From: Balanoglossus misakiensis
Taxonomy: Eukaryota; Hemichordata
Length of the DNA: 64,000 bases
Reading direction: 5' to 3'
Assembly: GCA_040954595.2 (NCBI GenBank)
Contig: CM082583.2
Coordinates: 6,386,001 to 6,450,000 of the forward strand
A program made the position numbers and the translations under genes. Shown one piece after another: positions 60,050 to 64,000 of this stretch. Each line of letters opens with the position of its first letter. Positions within the stretch are counted from its first letter, which is position 1. The notes beneath the pieces are model-generated. The model was given only the letters and a program-made list of their open reading frames with translations. It searched no databases and was not told the origin of the DNA.

Positions 60050-63000
60050 TAGACATCGACGTAATCTTGTCTCATCTTTGCAGGTTTTTATCACAAGTAC
60101 ATCCGTCTCCACAGTCTCTCCCTGATGACACGTTCTAGATCTGAAGGGTGATATAAATAAGAGAAATAGATAGACCCGTTTGAATACCTAATGGACCTTC
60201 AGATCATTTGGTGGTTTTCTTTTGCGAGGAGCGCGTCATTACTTCTAGTCTCTCATGATCACATCTGCAGAACGCTCATCCGCGAATTATACTTGGGCTT
60301 GTCTTATTTTGGAACCGAGAATACCTTAAAAAGGAGATGGATTTCATTTGGCTATATCCCACATTTAGGAAATCTCGCGTCTACTGTCAAGGCCTGATTA
60401 CCTTTCAAGGCTTCTCATTGCATGGCCCAAAGCAGCAAAGGTGACTCGCTTTGCCAAGTGGAATTTAAATCTCTCATTACGTTATGAACAGCTGTCATCC
60501 TCCTTTTGCGAGGACCTGTATTTGTTAGAAAGGAGAAGATTCATCAATGCATTATCTTGCTTTTAACAGTTGCTCTTGAGGACACCATTAGTTATAAAAT
60601 GGTTTAGCTATTTTTTTTTTCGTCATGTGTCTCCCGCAGCAGAATTCAATTCAGGGAGATTTAATCAACGAATGGAGTGTATACATTACATTACTCACCA
60701 CATTTTGTACTCATTATTGCAGTTGGGTGATTGATGCAAACTGAAAACTAACCCGAGTTGACGTTTTGGAAGTAGTTTTTTATGCATATTTTCAGCGGCC
60801 AGCATAATTTGCCAACAGGCTACACGATATAATTGTCTTGATTTCCCGGTGCATTCCATCTGTTCTTCAATTATTCAAAGGTAACGGAGAACTGCGTAAT
60901 GCTTGTCTTCGAGATATCACTGACTGCTCTTCATTAGTAAATGCCCAGACACCGGCCAATGTTGCAAATTGCCGATTACTGGGTGATCTGTCATTGTTTC
61001 TGGGTTTTATTGAAAGTCTGATTGTCTACCTACTCACACAGCGAGCATTATAAGGGGCCGTGGATACTTGAGACATCAACCTCTCTTAGCATTTCTATCT
61101 ATCATTCCCTGAGTGCCATCCGGACTCTACTCATCGGTTGAACAAAACAAATGGTGGAAGCACAAGCTATAATTGGCAGTTATCCACCCTGGTAATTATC
61201 TGTAATCAATATCATGCACGGTGCAGTAAGAGCCATGGTCATGTACTTGTCCTTGTAACTAACTTTGACAGAAGATGCCTCCGACGTCACTGAGTAATAA
61301 TGACATTTGGACATGAGAAATAACGCATATGGCCGACCTGTAATTACACTGAGCGCGCACATGTACATCACAAAGCCCAGCTACTTAAAGTAGTTCCTGA
61401 AATGTCTTGATAATTGTGGACTACAGAAGGCCTTGACAAGATAAAGACATAATCAACACCCCCGTGAATCACATCAGAAACAAACATGATGTGCTGGTGC
61501 CAGTTATGCCCCGGAGAAAGTAATACCCAGGCGAAGTTTGAATTGAAATTCTCCAGTCATATGAGTGGTAATGTGGAAGAGTTGTGGACATATACAGAAA
61601 TTTCACTCCATGAATAAATTTGCATCGTGAAATACATCCCACGTGCCGACAAAACCCAAGGGAAACCAACCGACTTCCTTTCTTAATGTTATCAGTATAT
61701 CGGTAAAGTATAATTAGGTGAACGTTAACATCTCTTTCCGAGGGTTAGGGCAGGAGGAAGGACACATCTTGATGAAAAAGCGTGCATAGATTATTACATT
61801 GTACGAATTCGGCTTCCAGTTTAGTGACATGGCATTTCTTCTCGATTTTCACAAACTGACAATTTGTTATCTCACATTTGGTACAGTATATGTATTTAAA
61901 CAAAATACCGGTAGAAGCTGATGGGATCAGTTGGTGCCTCCAAAACTGTTCTCGGAATTTTCTAATTTTCGGATTGTTATGTTAAAATGACCGTCGCTTA
62001 TGTGGGACGACAGTTATTCTTTTTCAGGGAACTTTCCTAAATCCATCCTTTCAGATCAGACGAACAGAAAACACTTCCGATGGCGCACATGGACACAGAA
62101 ATTAAAGAGCTTCCCGTTGCCATTAAAATATGTTGACACGAACCTTACAAGTTTTTATTTTTATTTCCAAATAATTGATCGTTTTTATTACTTGACTCGG
62201 ACTAAGGAAAATGAATGTAACATCCGTCATGTCCGTGTATATAGAAAACTGTTTTGTGATTGGTCAATTCATATGCGCAGTCCTAACTGCCATTGTTGAG
62301 CACAGATGGTGATGATCAGCTCTGATTGGCCAACCTTTGGTTGACATCACTCTGACTGGTCAATACGAGATGGGCTGTTGTAGAATTCGTTGACCCTTGG
62401 AATATGGATGTCGTTGTTTCTTTCTGGTTTCGTTGACTCTGTCCTGGATGGATATGTCGTCGAACGTTTTGTGTGAGTGGACAAAGCCGGGAAAATTAGC
62501 AGACAAAGCCGAGGACATGGAATAAGGAATTGCCGCCACGTTTTGCAGTCTCCGAAAGGAAGGGTGAGGTTACATCGCCAGAACACGACGAATGCCACAT
62601 GGGCAGGACAACGCCCATTCGGGTAAGCCAACATTTCATTATGCCCAGAGGTAAATGATAGAAGTGAAATATGTACATGTTCTATCACTTTCAAGTGAAA
62701 TGCAGTGATCCCTGTCTGGTCAGACACAGACGTGAGAGACCAGAGGAACGTATTCCCAAAGTTTTTTTAGTTGTTGAGTAGTTGTATTCCGTGAATGTTA
62801 GCCTGTTGAATTGCATGTATTTGCATATTTGTGATCCGTATTCATATGCAAATCATGTCAAAGCCCAAATGCGTATGTTGATTACCAATCAACTTTACAC
62901 GTATAAAAACTTCTAGAAACATGGCTGTTTACAAATCCTGTAAACATGCCCTGTAGGCGTGGAAGAAATATCACCACCAAGAGTAGTATTTACACATGAT

Positions 63001-64000
63001 AGCAAGGATAATGTATCATTGTTTGCAGCCTGTTAAAGGCTGTACTCTCCGACCATAGGATGAATAGTAGCCCGCAGGTAGACAGGTACAAGTACCTTGT
63101 CTTTATTCTTAATAGGCGTGTCAGTGCAAAAAGTTCCCAGTCAATCACACGCGTACACCTCGCCATCTCGTCTCCTATTGAGAACAGACAGAGCACCAAG
63201 TGTAATAATTACATGACATTTATTGTCAAACAATAATGGCGTATGTACTTTGCATTGTAAAAAAGCTCTTACCGCAAACCGTATCACGATCGATCAGACT
63301 TGATAGTCTGTGGTGGCGATAATTGTACTCGTAGGGTTTCGTTTTCTTTTGGCGCTTGGATCAGTGAACTGTAATTTTCAAATCCCAAACGACCATTGTT
63401 GTACCAGCTAGCCTCAATTCATCAATATTGTCTCCTCGCGCGACTCCTACAAATGCTAGCAACCCACTCTCCCAAAACGTAACTTGCTTTGTGTCCCGAT
63501 TTTGATTTTATTTCATTGCCGAGACGTTGTTTACAAATTTCACTCACATTTTTAAGTTTTATTGTAGATGTCACATGCTATTCATTATCAGTGAAACCTG
63601 AATGGTGAATTCCATCTCACCTGATGGGTAATCCATAACGGATGAAGGACATAAACCCATTTTCCTACAAAGATTGTCAATAATGAAAGCTTAACATAAA
63701 GTGGCTGCGAAAGTTAGAAAAACTTTGAGTGGATATGCAGGATTAGACTTTCAGTTGATGTATGGTGCAGTTGACACGCCGGCGAAGTCTTCGAGATATT
63801 TTTAGCCTGGGTGCTCGACACTTGAGGAAATGCACTTTAACTAGCGTCATGGTGTCTGTTTTTACCGTCGGGGTGAAAAGTACGATTCAGAGGTAAACGT
63901 GAATATTTGTCCAGTGGCACGACTTTTCATGGTTTCTCCAGGTTTTGTTTGGCATTCTTATGCCTATGAACGATCGTTAATTAGAACAGAGACTAACGTG
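60050..64000. other. 3' flank of FOCAD, no gene recognised
   Basis: Short open frames only; the longest is 126 codons on the - strand (62347-62727), with no recognisable motif. The CCAAT-box cluster at 62255-62365 is listed separately. Confidence 0.55.
62255..62365. promoter_or_regulatory. CCAAT-box cluster
   Basis: ATTGG at 62259-62263 and 62325-62329, with a nearby CTGGTCAAT, a CATATGCGCA motif and a half-CRE-like TGACATCA, all in about 110 bases. Could be the promoter of a gene outside the window or an enhancer; no exon is seen. Confidence 0.25.

Noticed and set aside
62347-62727. 126-codon - strand frame
   Set aside because: No recognisable domain, no splice or promoter context on that strand, unremarkable composition.

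Overview
This is eukaryotic (metazoan) DNA. It holds two complete, intron-rich genes on the + strand, both recognised by protein similarity from translated exons. The first is a CCBE1 orthologue (collagen and calcium-binding EGF domain protein; coding exons 26940-35473). The second is a focadhesin (FOCAD) orthologue (32 coding exons, 36838-59704). Every intron I could place is GT-AG with matching phase. The joined FOCAD exons total 5544 nt (1847 residues). The joined CCBE1 exons total 1530 nt (509 residues), or 1608 nt (535 residues) if an extra cassette exon is used. Both totals divide by three. Moderate intron sizes, AT-leaning composition, long gene-free DNA, many microsatellites and small DNA-transposon relics suggest an invertebrate, probably a non-vertebrate deuterostome (for example cephalochordate or hemichordate). 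I cannot fix the species.

Layout. 1-26939: about 27 kb with no supportable gene; it holds long CAT, CAC/CAA and tetranucleotide arrays, GA tracts, a Penelope/hammerhead-like motif near 11.0 kb and a few promoter-like motifs. 26940-35473: CCBE1, with signal peptide, cysteine-rich module, EGF, calcium-binding EGF, acidic linker, Gly-X-Y collagen segments and acidic C-terminal tail. 35474-36837: CCBE1 3' UTR and the FOCAD promoter (consensus CRE, YY1-like ATGGCG motif, E-box). 36838-59704: FOCAD, with a 5.5-kb intron 28 and three MITE-like relics in introns 2 and 30. 59705-64000: 3' UTR with an AATAAA signal, then gene-free flank.

The two genes are in tandem, head to tail, about 1.1 kb apart from stop codon to putative promoter. 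Nothing suggests a shared pathway: CCBE1 is a secreted extracellular-matrix factor, while FOCAD is a cytoplasmic helical-repeat protein. The most notable observations are a phase-compatible cysteine-rich cassette exon in CCBE1, a run of six in-frame AG acceptors at CCBE1 exon 2, a TTAA-bounded MITE with a second homologous copy in the neighbouring gene, a TA-flanked pogo/Tigger-like MITE, a piggyBac-like 86-bp MITE, and strong apparent enrichment of the palindrome TACATGTA in the genic half. I found no clear previously undescribed system.
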